DNA from: Phytophthora colocasiae
Taxonomy: Eukaryota; Oomycota; Peronosporomycetes; Peronosporales; Peronosporaceae
Direction: 5' to 3'
NCBI GenBank assembly: GCA_018806915.1
Contig: JAGKQI010000055.1
Coordinates: forward strand, 310,001-374,000
DNA length: 64,000 bases
A program made the position numbers and the translations under genes. This document shows, in pieces, positions 21,388 to 31,478 of this stretch. The notes under the pieces are model-generated. The model searched no databases and had not been told where the DNA came from. It was given only the letters and a program-made list of their open reading frames with translations. Within the stretch, counting starts at the first letter, position 1, and each line of letters starts with the position of its first letter.

Positions 21388-22095
21388 ATGAATCTCCGAG
21401 CTATTTCTACTGCTGCATTTGCCGCCTTGGCTGGAGCCAACGCCGCCGTCATTGACCACGACCAGGTCGTTCCATTCGCTCAACCGACACCCAACACCAC
21501 GTTGCAATCCATTGCGATTCAATTCAAACCGCAGATCTACATCAACAACGGGTGCCACCCGTATCCAGCCGTGGACGCAGACGGCAACACCAGTGGTGGT
21601 TTAAAGCCGACGGGATCTCAAAGCGCTGGCTGCAAGGGATCCGGATACGGCAGTCAGATTTACGGACGTGCTGTGGAGTACGAAGGCGTCTACGCCTTCA
21701 TGTATTCGTGGTATATGCCTAAGGACGAAACTCTGGACGGTCAAGGACACCGTCACGACTGGGAGAACTGCGTTGTATGGTTGAATTCACTCGATAGTCC
21801 CAGTATTGTGGCTCTGTCAGCTTCTTACCACAGTACGTACAACTACTACTACCCGCCTTCCTCCTCCTACCTGGATGGTAACAGCGCTAAGATCGAGTAC
21901 TCGACGAGTTGGATTGTCTTGGATCATTCGCTGTCCGCAACTTCGACTGCAGGAGAGACACAAGACTTGATCATGTGGGACCAGTTGACTGATGCGGCTC
22001 GTACTGCGCTGGAGGACACGGACTTTGGAAGCGCCAACGTCCCGTTCAAGGAGGGCAACTTCGTTGCGAAGCTTGCCAAAGCGTACTACGCTTAG
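21388..22095 (+). CDS. NLP (NPP1 domain) necrosis-inducing-like protein, intact copy
   Basis: The 235-residue product has a signal peptide (about residues 1-19, MNLRAISTAAFAALAGANA) followed by a complete NPP1 domain. Visible hallmarks are [10 protein letters not shown] (24-33), two conserved cysteines at 56 and 82 that form the type 1 NLP disulfide, the GHRHDWE heptapeptide (120-126) that coordinates the metal ion, and DLIMWDQLTDAAR near the C-terminus. NLPs act in the plant apoplast on glycosylinositol phosphorylceramide sphingolipids; many family members are non-cytolytic, so activity cannot be read from the sequence. The ATG at 21388 was chosen because it begins the signal peptide; an upstream in-frame ATG (21295) would mask it. 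It is the only intact one of five NLP loci here. Confidence 0.93.
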   Translation: MNLRAISTAAFAALAGANAAVIDHDQVVPFAQPTPNTTLQSIAIQFKPQIYINNGCHPYPAVDADGNTSGGLKPTGSQSAGCKGSGYGSQIYGRAVEYEGVYAFMYSWYMPKDETLDGQGHRHDWENCVVWLNSLDSPSIVALSASYHSTYNYYYPPSSSYLDGNSAKIEYSTSWIVLDHSLSATSTAGETQDLIMWDQLTDAARTALEDTDFGSANVPFKEGNFVAKLAKAYYA

Positions 22096-22224
22096 GTCTG
22101 CGGGTACTTACTTGTGGTAACTCAAGATTTACTCCAGTAACAAAACTTGTATTACTTCGATACTCTTCTGCTGCACATGCTTGTTCATACCATCTCCACC
22201 CAGCATGTACTGCAAAGGAAGTGC

Positions 22225-23217
22225 TTAAGCTGCCCAGGCACGGTAAACGATACGACTGCCGAATTTCTCGCCCTTAGGTAGCAGCATCTGGTTACGCCAC
22301 TCGGGCGTGTTGATAGCGTTCACATAGCGACCAGGTTCGACAGCAAAGCCCGAGCGGGAGCCGCGCGCAGGCTGACCAGCAACGGCCGGGACGTCGTTCC
22401 AGAATCCGGTGTAGAACTGGAAGGCCGGCTCTGTGCTCAGTACTTCGAGGTGGATCTTCGTGTCCGGGTGCTCAGCCGTCACCAGTAGTTGCAGCGGCAG
22501 GGTACGCGTGTCGAGTGGAATGCTCTTGGAGTCTTGGTTCAGTAAGAAGCAGTGGTCCACATTGGGCTCTTTCACGCCAAGTGTGAACTTCTCGTGAGCC
22601 TTAATGCCCGGGAAGGTCTCAATGGCACCAGTGGGAATGTTTCCGTCATCCGGGACCAAGTACTGATCCGAAGCGAGCGTCACCTCCGTACCGTCGATGG
22701 TCTCGCGGTCCGAAAGGTTAAAGTAGCTGTGGTTGGTGATGTTAATTGCCGTCTCCTTGATGTCATCGGGGCCTACAAGTTCCGCCTCGTACTCGGCTTC
22801 GAGTTGCACCAGTTCCTTGCCGTTTTCCGTCTGGCTGATTGTCTGCGTGTACGTAACGGTGAACTCGACGGTACCGGGGAATCCGGAGTCTCCGTCGGGA
22901 CTTACGAGCTTGTACTGTACCGCATCTTTACCCTCGTGGTTCTTGACGGGGGTGGTGCCTTCGAAGTCCTTGAGACCCCAAGTGTTGCCTCCGTGCAGGG
23001 AGTTAACCCCGTCGTTGGCGATGAGGTCGTAGGACTTGCCGTTGAGCTCCACTTTGGCGCCGGATACGCGGTTAGCGATGCGTCCTACGGTCTCACCAAA
23101 GTGTGGACCGCAGTGTTCAATGTAGAGCTCGGGGGTGGGAAATCCCAGTACGAGATTGCGTCCACCCACGACGAACTCTTGGATCTTGGCACCCTGGTTT
23201 AGGAATTTGACGGACAT
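22225..23217 (-). CDS. aldose 1-epimerase (galactose mutarotase)
   Basis: The 330-residue cytosolic enzyme interconverts alpha and beta anomers of aldoses such as galactose or glucose. Family motifs are in order: GRIANRVSGAK (about 45-55), the LHGG loop (74-77), NHSYFNLS with the catalytic His at 163, and SGFAVEPGRYVNAIN near the end with the catalytic Glu at about 294. Length is normal for GALM. The frame is open upstream to 23424. I place the start at 23217 because the protein begins MSVKFLNQGA in line with the family and because a good core promoter lies inside the longer frame at 23238-23254. It converges on the intact NLP gene. Confidence 0.92.
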   Translation of the reverse strand: MSVKFLNQGAKIQEFVVGGRNLVLGFPTPELYIEHCGPHFGETVGRIANRVSGAKVELNGKSYDLIANDGVNSLHGGNTWGLKDFEGTTPVKNHEGKDAVQYKLVSPDGDSGFPGTVEFTVTYTQTISQTENGKELVQLEAEYEAELVGPDDIKETAINITNHSYFNLSDRETIDGTEVTLASDQYLVPDDGNIPTGAIETFPGIKAHEKFTLGVKEPNVDHCFLLNQDSKSIPLDTRTLPLQLLVTAEHPDTKIHLEVLSTEPAFQFYTGFWNDVPAVAGQPARGSRSGFAVEPGRYVNAINTPEWRNQMLLPKGEKFGSRIVYRAWAA

Positions 23218-23237
23218 TTGACTTGAGACTTTGCTGG

Positions 23238-23254
23238 TCAATTGCAGAATGGAG
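23238..23254 (-). promoter_or_regulatory. Inr+FPR core promoter of the epimerase
   Basis: The minus-strand sequence CCATTCTGCAATTGA is a close match to TCATTYYNCAWTTT, about 21-37 bp upstream of the chosen ATG. It decides against the longer upstream frame. Confidence 0.7.
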
Positions 23255-23659
23255 AGACAACAATAGGAGGAGATCAAGTGCGTGGCGGCAGTACATGTAG
23301 GCTGTGGTTGAAGAGGGGCTGCTTGGGGTAAGGTGGCGAGGAGCGCGACTATGCAGAAATGGAAGTTACCTTTAAGATGACATACCTCTGTGATTAGAAT
23401 ACTTGAGATAACTTGCAAATACACTGAATGAATGCGATTTGAAACCTGCTTTATTTAATGTGCTGATTCATGTGGTCCACAGTGGCAAAACTTCAAGTAC
23501 CGTCCTCAGTCCCAGGGGTTCCGAAAATGTAATTGCAAGCCAAAAAAATGCAATAAAAATAATTCTGCATGTTGCACTGCAGGTGTGCCAGAAAATTATT
23601 GGGATTATTGCAGCGCAATATATAGACGAATGTACCGAAGGTGTATATTGGTAGATTAT

Positions 23660-24200
23660 TGGGAACGATCTTGCGAACTGTACCGACCTCACGAGTCAGT
23701 AAGCCCATGTACTTGATCAAACTGTCCGTAGATAAGCTGTCGATCTTCACGTAGTCGGTAGCAGCTTACGACTCGCAAAACGTAAACGGAAGGTTGCAGG
23801 AGATCGTCATGTCGATCCAAGAGTAAATCTTGAAAGACTTGTCGTCGATGTAGCCCACAAGAGTGCCACTGTTGTTGCCGGCATTTGCCATTTCCAATAG
23901 GAAATTTTAGTGCCACATGAAGACATGCTGAAGGAGGTTGGTATACCCCGTGTTTGCCTCCATCTTGCGCTGAACACCACATCTACACTTGTAGTACGCT
24001 GTTACATTTCCTTCAATGTTCTCGACATTTTTGTAGTAGAACTGAGCAACCTGCTTGGATGTATATGGCGCCGTCGACTTTTTCTTGTTGGTTGTCTCCT
24101 TTCTCGCTTTTTCATACGGTTGTTTTGGCTTGGGGGTATTTGAACGCTTGGGCAGAGCCTTGGACGACTTTGAGCGTGACGAATTCTTGAATGGAGCCAT
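23660..24200 (-). pseudogene. hAT-type transposase N-terminal remnant
   Basis: The start (MAPFKNSSRSKSSK) leads into a BED-type zinc finger (YYKCRCGVQRKM...NLLQHVFMWH). The frame then stops and continues in another frame as NSGTLVGYIDDKSFKIYSWI and NLPFTFCES, a TAA, then YVKIDSLSTDSLIKYMGLLT. This is the layout of oomycete hAT transposase N-termini (finger, then a PFxxVE-like segment and a KYMxLLT helix). At least one frameshift and one nonsense codon are present, and the catalytic domain is absent. Confidence 0.7.
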
Positions 24201-24366
24201 GGTAGAGGTGCTAAAACAGCAAATTTGAATCTGAATCTAGAAGCATGGTGACGCTTGAGACTAACAAAGCGCCCTGAACCACCAATCTACAATTAACCGG
24301 TTGGTTGGAACTTCCAACTTGGAAGACACTAGGGGTGCTGAAGGTTATTGGTCAGTAAACTTGAAA

Positions 24367-24413
24367 GAAAATAATTGGAAGCTTCGAAAATTTCGAAGCT
24401 TCCAATTATTTTC
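24367..24413. repeat. perfect 23-bp inverted repeat, 1-nt loop
   Basis: Arms 24367-24389 and 24391-24413 are exactly complementary (arm begins GAAAATAATTGGAAGC). Confidence 0.95.
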
Positions 24414-24525
24414 ACATTTAATGTGAACCTGGAAATAAATTATTTTTTCGCTGAAAACGAAAAAAATAAATAATCAATGACATTTTCGGAACCCCTGCTC
24501 AGTCCACCTCACTGACCGTGTCACT

Positions 24526-24553
24526 GAGTACATTGTGGCGCCACAATGTACTC
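24526..24553. repeat. perfect 28-bp palindrome
   Basis: GAGTACATTGTGGC followed by its exact reverse complement with no loop. Confidence 0.95.
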
Positions 24554-24753
24554 GATGCCGTCATTGATGTCGTTTCTCGGAAGGAGTCTCCAAGATAAAA
24601 CTTGTTAGTATTGTCAACAGCTCCTACTTTCGTGCTGGAGTCTCCAGCCTGGAGATCGTGTTGACGGTACATTTCATCACCCGCCGCAAGTACACTTGCC
24701 CAGGTGTAAGAAGAATTTAGTTGAATAACGGTAGGAAGCTGTCGAGTCGACCT

Positions 24754-24900
24754 ACAGCCAAGGAAATTGAATAACTGGTTAGTCCAGGTTTGCTACTTGG
24801 CTTGGCTATTGAATTCTGAAGGTTTAATTGTGATTGTGAATTGTTTGAATGGGATATTGAATTTTCGAATGCTAATCATTTCTTATAAGTAAGTCCCCGG
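24754..24900 (+). repeat. direct repeat, copy A
   Basis: A block of about 145 bp beginning ACAGCCAAGGAAATTGAATA that recurs almost unchanged at 25446-25592. The two copies end at the same TAAGTCCCCGG, and both are followed within 40 bp by GCGTTGACCAGT. Confidence 0.9.
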
Positions 24901-25445
24901 AGGGAGCGTTGACCAGTGGGGCCCTCTGGGGCAATCTGGATAAAACACGGCGCAGATAAGCCTGCCTTTAGTTGGATCTTCAAGTTTTCCATGCGATCTA
25001 AACACATTACCATAGATTTGAGCAACTTCTTGCTAACGTTACTAGACATTTCTCGGTTGTTCAAAGTGTAGAACGAAAATGGGTATTGTTTCTGAAAAGA
25101 TCACATCACATACTCCCGAATCGGAATGGGAACTTAGTTTGCCTTTCACAGACTCCGAGTGGCATCAAAAATGCGATGTAGTTGTTTGTACCTCCCACGA
25201 CTTGTTAGTCAATACTCATTTACTTAAAGGTACTTTTTTTTAATAATATACTTTCTCTGATCGAAAAAGATCTTCGAAGAATATTTCATTAAAACGAAAA
25301 GAAATGGGGATGAAAAGGTAAAAAATTAGACATTTGTAAGTCGCTAGCTTTAACCCCACAATTAGTCTCAAGGACTACGATTCTTTGGCAACGCCGACGG
25401 ACACCCTGGGTTTATTTCTTGTAGATCGCTTCCTTCGTCGACTCG
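24901..25445. other. AT-rich spacer between direct repeats
   Basis: No gene is seen. Short frames only; none resembles a known family. Confidence 0.5.
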
Positions 25446-25592
25446 ACAGCCAAGGAAATTGAATAACTGGTTAGTCCAGGTTTGCTACTTGGCTTGGCTA
25501 TTGAATTCTGAAGGTTTAATTGTGATTGTGAATTGTTTGAATGGGATATTGAATTTTCGAATGCTAATCATTTCTTATCAGTAAGTCCCCGG
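25446..25592 (+). repeat. direct repeat, copy B, followed by poly-G
   Basis: Second copy of the 145-bp repeat. It runs into a tract of 17 G (25591-25607) where copy A has a short G run, so the tract may be an expansion or a sequencing artefact. Confidence 0.9.
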
Positions 25593-25607
25593 GGGGGGGG
25601 GGGGGGG

Positions 25608-26056
25608 CTGCCAAGTGCGTAGCTTTGTGGTGCGTTGACCAGTAAACCACCAGGAGGCCCCACCTACAGTAGCCAAGCAGGGATACATGACGATGGCAGG
25701 ATCAAGCAAGTCGCGTTCAACCCCTGATAATTTCCGTTGGGTGACCGATTCCGGCCTCCACACTCTGTTGTTTGTTAGCTTAGATCAACTTCCCCTATCG
25801 GATAGGCTATACATGTTGCCAACTAGACCTGGGCTGGTGGAATGCAAGTACCAAGCCACGACATGCTCAGTGAATCCTACAGGGGTGCGGATTTTTCTCG
25901 AGTAAACTTTGGATGGTTTCCGAGTTACAGTCACATTAAAGATGCTTATCAAGTACAATACATGTACTCGGAGCCAGCCTGGTACATTCTAGCGGTACTG
26001 TACCATGTACACCGTACCGATATCGACTGTCGACAAGGCTCTGTGGTCCGAAGTGA
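25608..26056. other. intergenic, no gene seen
   Basis: Only short frames are present. The stretch ends at the target site of gypsy element 2. Confidence 0.5.
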
Positions 26057-26061
26057 TTGGG

Positions 26062-26299
26062 TGTCACGTGTTCTGTAATCGAACGGAGTCTTGTAGAGGA
26101 CTTGAGATTGATAAAGAAAATTGAAGACTGAGATTAATATGTAAGGAATGAAAGCCACAGCTAGTCGTTACCTAAGCTGCAGGAGGAGAGAGTTTCCTGT
26201 CCTTGTCGTCCGTTGCAAAACGAACGCAGCATCAGCGTTAGTTTCAAAGATCCTGGTTTCATCTGTGAAAACTTTGAATGACGATGCATCATCGTCACA
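26062..26299 (-). repeat. gypsy 2 3' LTR
   Basis: 238 bp, identical to 33481-33718. It starts TG and ends CA on either strand. The integrase frame ends 3 bp inside it. Confidence 0.95.
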
Positions 26300-27770
26300 G
26301 TTCCCCCTGTAGACGAGCGGTAGCACGAGTTTTGGGTAGAGTGTCGAGATAACGACGTACAAGTCCCACCACTTGGGTTAAGTGGTCGAGGGGCTCCCAC
26401 GATGGTTTAATTGCCGAATCTTGCCACCGCACGAGATATTCTGTTTGTCTCTTGCGCTTGCGGTGCTTAGTTATCGCTGAAACTAGGTGCCCAACTGCAC
26501 CGTCACGTGTTAGCAGTGGTTGAACGCGGTTGGATCGGCTTGGAGATAGATCTTCGAAGTATTTCCGAAGCATTGAGACGTGAAATTCGGGAAAAAGCCG
26601 AAGTCCAGGTGGCAACTCGAGCTTGTATCGGTCGGGACCTGTAATAGCTGTAACTCGATAAGGCCCAATAAACCTGGCGGCAAACTTCCTTGCACCTTCA
26701 GTTCCGAGGTGATCCAGGTCTAAGTTCCGTGTGTTTAATAGTACGTCATCTCCGATTTGGTAGACTGTATGGAGTCGATTTTTGTCGTAGTTCCGCTGCC
26801 AGTTAGCTTGTGCTGCTGCAATCGCGTCACAGGCTTCACTGAGAATGGCCCTTTGATGCTCCAGAAATGTAGTAGCCGCTCGTGATGATGTAGTTGGCCT
26901 CGGTAGAACGCAGTCGGATACAGAGCGCGGTTGGTATCCCAAATCTGCCACGAATGGCGACATACCGATTGACTCGTGAACTCGCGAGTTATAGGCGAAT
27001 TCTGCGAGCGGTAGCAGCTCGTCCCAATCCGTTTGATGAGGATTTATGAAGTGCCGGATGTACTCAGCTAGCACCTTGTTGGTAACTTCGGATTGGCCGT
27101 CCGTTGATGGTTTAAAGACAGTACTGAGATGAAGCCTCGTACCTTGCAGGTTCATGATACTTTTCCACAAGTTGGCAGTGAATTTTACATCTCGGTCAGA
27201 CACGATCGAAGACGGCAATCCATGGAGTCGTTGGTAGAAGTCGCGGAAAAGTACAGCTGTCTGCTTGGTGGTAGCATTAGAGGTTGTCGGGATAAAGTGT
27301 GCTCGTTTTGTAAGGCGATCGACCATGACCATAATTGCGTCAAACCCGTTGTCTGTGCGTGGAAGCTTTGTCATAAAGTCCATACTGATGTCGCTCCATC
27401 GACGATCTGGAATCTCCAGCGGATGAAGATGTCCAGTGGGCTTTCCTCGTACATATTTATTTCGTTGGCAAAGCTCACAGCTTTCCACGTACGAACGGAC
27501 GGAAGTCACCATACTTGGCCAGTAGTATTTGGATGCAACGAGTAGTTGTGTCTTGGCTTGACCTGGGTGACCCCGAGTTGGCGTGTCATGTTCCTCGTGT
27601 AAGATCGCATTTCGCAAGGCTGTGTTAGCTGGTACACACAGACGTGCTGGCGCTCCAGGTCGAATTTTGAAGAAAAGCAAGTCATCCAAAAGTTCAAAAC
27701 GCTGGAATTGGTGCTGATGTGGTGGAGCGGATCTGGCCAAAATCTGGTTGAGGCCGATCGCGATCGCCAC
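26295..27770 (-). pseudogene. gypsy 2 integrase and chromodomain
   Basis: Contents in order: the zinc-binding HHCC domain (HEEHDTPTRGHPG...CELCQRNKYVR), the DDE core (SMDFMTKLP, SDRDVKFTANLW, STDGQSEVTNKVLAEYIRHF), the GPY region (KFAARFIGPYRV), and a chromodomain (EYLVRWQDSAIKPSWEPLDHL). The domains look undamaged. The gene is called broken because the upstream connection to RNase H is cut by the insert at about 27740-29080. The methionine at 27770 comes from the insert boundary, not from a real start. Confidence 0.9.
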
Positions 27771-28451
27771 TTGCGCCCAGACACCGACTAACGGAGGGGG
27801 TCCCCCGATGATCCGTGATCTTGTTGCGTGTAGTGTTCACCTTGTGTACCCGTCGGTAGGCTCTTCCAGGTAACTTCTGAAGATGTCTTGGGACGAGAAG
27901 AAGGTCTTGGGTGACGCAGGGGTTTGAGGCGGCGTGGAAGTTCTTCACTCCACCTCGGGGTACTTGATCCCGGTCGTAGGCGAGTTCTCGAGCCTTGATC
28001 CGGGTGCCTGGTTCTTGATCCAGGTCTTCCAATAGTCCAATGTTCGGGATTCAGTCCCTTCCTTTTGTTGTTTTCCGCTTCCGATAGCGGGGGTCTTGAG
28101 GGGGCGAGATTCGACGGGATCCTTAGGCTAAACAACCAATTCCTTCCGATCCGATGTATGCACTTAAAGGATAGTTCACTAGATAGGGCAAAGCTGGCCA
28201 ATATATTATCCAGACTTAACCGCTATACTAGGTCACGTATCCTTACCTTCCTGACGCTTGTAGGGCCAATGTAGTTCCCGGTTCCAGGCGTAGCGAAGAC
28301 ACTTGAGTGGTTCAGGGCAAATTCGAGTCTGTTTATGGTTATTCCTATGCCTACTAATCCCATCCTGATTTACTATCCTACGACCACATGACACTGGCTA
28401 CAGAGCTGTTCCCTAGCTTGGTTCCCCTAACCCTGATCTTGAGCCGATTCC

Positions 28452-28589
28452 GTACTTAACCGAAGCTTGATCTCGCACTTAACCGAAGCTTGATCTCGTA
28501 CTTAACCGAAGCTTGATCTCGCACTTAACCGAAGTTTGATCTCGCACTTAACCGGAGCTTGATCTCGTACTTAATCGGGACTTGATCAC
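28452..28589 (+). repeat. six tandem 23-bp repeats
   Basis: The unit is GYACTTAACCGAAGCTTGAT plus CTC, six copies, the last two diverged. G/C alternation at position 2 splits the array into two subtypes. Degenerate copies seem to continue downstream (GATCTCGTACTTA near 28683). Confidence 0.9.
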
Positions 28590-28866
28590 TGCCTGATCCC
28601 GCTTGGTGATCCTTCAAAGAATCCGGATCAGGCCACAAGAAGAGTCTGCGTCGCGCCTGGGGTTGACCTTGATCCGGAGCTGATCTCGTACTTATACGGG
28701 AGAGGATCATTGCGCGATCTTGCGTGATCTCGCTTCGTCGCCGCCCGGGGAAGTTGGATCGTGCTGTTAGAGGCTTCGGGGCGCCAGGGTAAGCTGATCA
28801 TGCTCGCTTGGGGCCCCGTCATCGTTGATCGCGCGAGAACATCCTTGATTTCCCCATTCTTCCTCC

Positions 28867-28924
28867 GGCAGGATTCGGATCACCCACGAACACCACGGCA
28901 GGATTCGGATCACCCACGAACACC
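28867..28924 (+). repeat. 30-bp tandem duplication
   Basis: GGCAGGATTCGGATCACCCA plus ten more bases occurs twice in direct succession. Confidence 0.9.
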
Positions 28925-29079
28925 GCTCCACCTGCTTCTTCGCCGGTGTCTCCGTTGCCTGTTCCCGGCGGGACCCATCGTACCTTCGTCTGATTCGACC
29001 CAGATCTGGCGATCACAGGTCCCCCCTGTCGCTCGTTCCGACTCTATTCGGGTTCGTGGCTGACATCGCCTCTCCGGGA

Positions 29080-31444
29080 AAATTTTTTCGTCCGCTTCAC
29101 CACACTGACGAGGGACATCACTCTTGAAAAAGCGCCAAATTGGACCGAAGTATTTGTCTGAGTCGTACAAGCGCTTGCACTCTGTTGCAATATCGGTCAA
29201 TGAAGATGTTGACAGGGCCAAAAGGGTTTCTTCTTCAGTAGATTCTTGAGTCGTCAGGGACTTTAACAGAGATGAGAGGCTGATTGATCTGCTGGTACCG
29301 TCATTCCAGTTTGGATTTCGCGATAACGTATCAGCTACGATGTTTGTCGCTCCTGCTACCCACTTGAATTGAGGTTGAAACAAGGCAAGCTCATTGAGCC
29401 ACCGCGCCAACCGCTGGGAACAGGTTTGCTGCTGAAGTATCGTCTCGATTGTTCGATGGTCCGTATTTATGAAGAACGGGCGATCAATGAGGTACACTTT
29501 CCATGTCCTCATAGCATGAAGAGCAGCCAGCAGCTCTTTTTCTCTCGTTGGATAAATTAGTTCCGCACGAGAAAGCTTTCGACCAGTAAATGCGATTACA
29601 CGCTCATTTCCAGAGTCATCATACTGAAAGAGATATCCACCTATCGCGAAATCAGAAGCATCCATGCTGACGTGAAAAGGTTTAGAAAAGTCTGGGTGAG
29701 CTAGCATCGGTGGGGATGACAATTTGCGCTTAAGTTCTTCAAATGATTGTTGTTCGCGCTCTCCAAAGTTGATTGGATCTCGTCGATTCTTCCCTTTAGT
29801 GAGTTCTGTCAACGGCGCGATCAAATCACCAAATCCATCGCAGAACTTCATCACGTAGACACATGTACCTAAGAACGATTGAAGCTCTTGCTTTGTCCGT
29901 GGTGTTGGCCAGCTCCTGATAACGTCAATCTTGTTGGGATCCATCCGGACGCCGTCTCTGCCCACAAAGTCGCCGAGACAAGGGATTTCTGTGAAGCAAA
30001 ATGTACATTTCTCGATCTTGACGAATAGCTGCTGCTCTTCACACCGCGTCAGCACCTTCTCTAAAGCCACCAGATGCTCCTCAATTGAGTCGGAAGGAGT
30101 GAAGACGAATAAGTCGTCAAAATAAGTTTGGCAGCAGAAATTTAGGTCTGAGAAAATGGCTTGAACCAGTCGATTGAAGGAAGACGGACTACTTGAAACG
30201 CCCATCGGAGTAACTAAGTATTCAAATAAACCGTCAGGCGTTGCAAATGCCGTGAAAGGTATAGATTCTTCGGTAAGTTTTACCTGGAAAAATCCCCAAA
30301 GTAAGTCCATCGCGGAGAAGAGTCGTCCTTTAGCCATTGCACGCAGAATATCATCTTTACGCGGTATTGGGTTTGCTGGAACTCTAATTTTCGTGTTCAA
30401 TCCACGGAAGTCGTGAACAATTCTCCATTCACCACTGCTTTTCTTCACACAAAAGGTGGGAGCACAGTAGGGTGAACTAGAGGGCCGGATCATTTTAGCC
30501 GCCAGCATTTCAGCAGTCCATGCGCGAATTGCCTCGCGTTGTTCGGCTGAGATAGGGAATTGTTTCCGGTGGATCGGAACATCATCTGTGAGTTCAATCT
30601 TGGCATCCATTCCGTCTTTCCGCGTAGGTGGGACAGCTGGAAGGTGCGAACGAAAAACTTTATCGCGATACTTGCATAGTAATGGGTAGGCAGGTGATGT
30701 TTTTAGCTTTTCCCATGCTTGATCGGCTTTGGTGATTCCTCCACATGGGTTTACAAAGAAGAAAAATTCGTTGTCGCGTTCACGAAGAAGTCGATTAAGA
30801 TTTCGTGTTCGCACAATTCTTGTAGTTCCCACGGACGAGTGGTGGCCATGTTGTATATAGTAATGAAGGAGTACGTCCTCATCTGATTGGTCCTGTTGCT
30901 GTGCACTGCCACGGCGCCGTCCAGCAATAATTCTAGCTGGAGGAACAGGAACACACGGACGAAAGGGAAGACTTGGTGTTTGTTGGTTACGTGGTCGGAC
31001 TGACTTGAGCTTCCAGTCAATATCAGGATTTGTATCCACTAGCCATGGTATGCCAAGTAAAATGTCCTTGCCTTCGGGAATATCCAATATAAATGCCTTG
31101 GAGCGATATGTAGAAAATCCATCTAGTGCAAAGTTGAGATCTACTACTCGTCTCGGAATAACCGAAGTGGTTCCGGTTCCTAAACGAATTAGCAGAGGTT
31201 TGGAGTACTCTTGCACTGGTACGTGCAGAGACTCCACGAAACGTGGTGACACCGCGTTGAACGAAGCACCGCTGTCGATGAAAGCGGATACAGGATCATT
31301 GTTCCAATGGCCCCGTTGCTCCAGGTAGCCATAAATGTTGTCGTTGGTCGGCCTTCTAACCGCTTCGTCAGTACTATAATTGAAGATCTGCGAGGTGATT
31401 GGGTGGCTTGACGGCTTGCAGTCGTATGGCAGGCGGCTGCAGCG
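29080..31444 (-). pseudogene. gypsy 2 protease-RT-RNase H
   Basis: The frame is open from just after a TGA at about 31445. It contains the protease active site (AFIDSGASFNAVS) with the later DILLGIPWL segment; RT with MDLLWGFFQVKL, TPMGVSSSPSSFNR and the catalytic YFDDLFV box; and RNase H (VSMDASDFAIGG, REKELLAALHAM, NTDHRTI, ADTLSRNP). It lies in the +1 frame relative to gag, and the TGA means a simple single frameshift at the gag stop would not reach it, so expression is unclear. At the 3' end it runs into the insert. Confidence 0.88.
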
Positions 31445-31478
31445 TCAGACTCGGTGGGGCGCCAGCCCACCGAGTAAC

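Larger units (their letters stand above)
27740..29080. mobile_element. unidentified insert in gypsy 2 pol
   Basis: RNase H coding fades at about 29080 and integrase coding begins at about 27740; in related elements these are contiguous, so roughly 1.3 kb was inserted. The insert has no convincing gene. It contains six 23-bp tandem repeats (28452-28589) and a 30-bp direct duplication (28867-28924), and is rich in GATC words. I could not define ends or a target duplication. Confidence 0.55.

Noticed and set aside
22225..23424. Longer start for the epimerase (399 residues)
   Set aside because: The extra N-terminus has no family match and contains the core promoter at 23238-23254.
24754..25607. 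LTR retrotransposon
   Set aside because: Repeats lack TG...CA ends, no coding remains between them, and no target duplication was found.
28452..28589. CRISPR-like array
   Set aside because: The 23-bp units are contiguous with no unique spacers, and the genome is eukaryotic.
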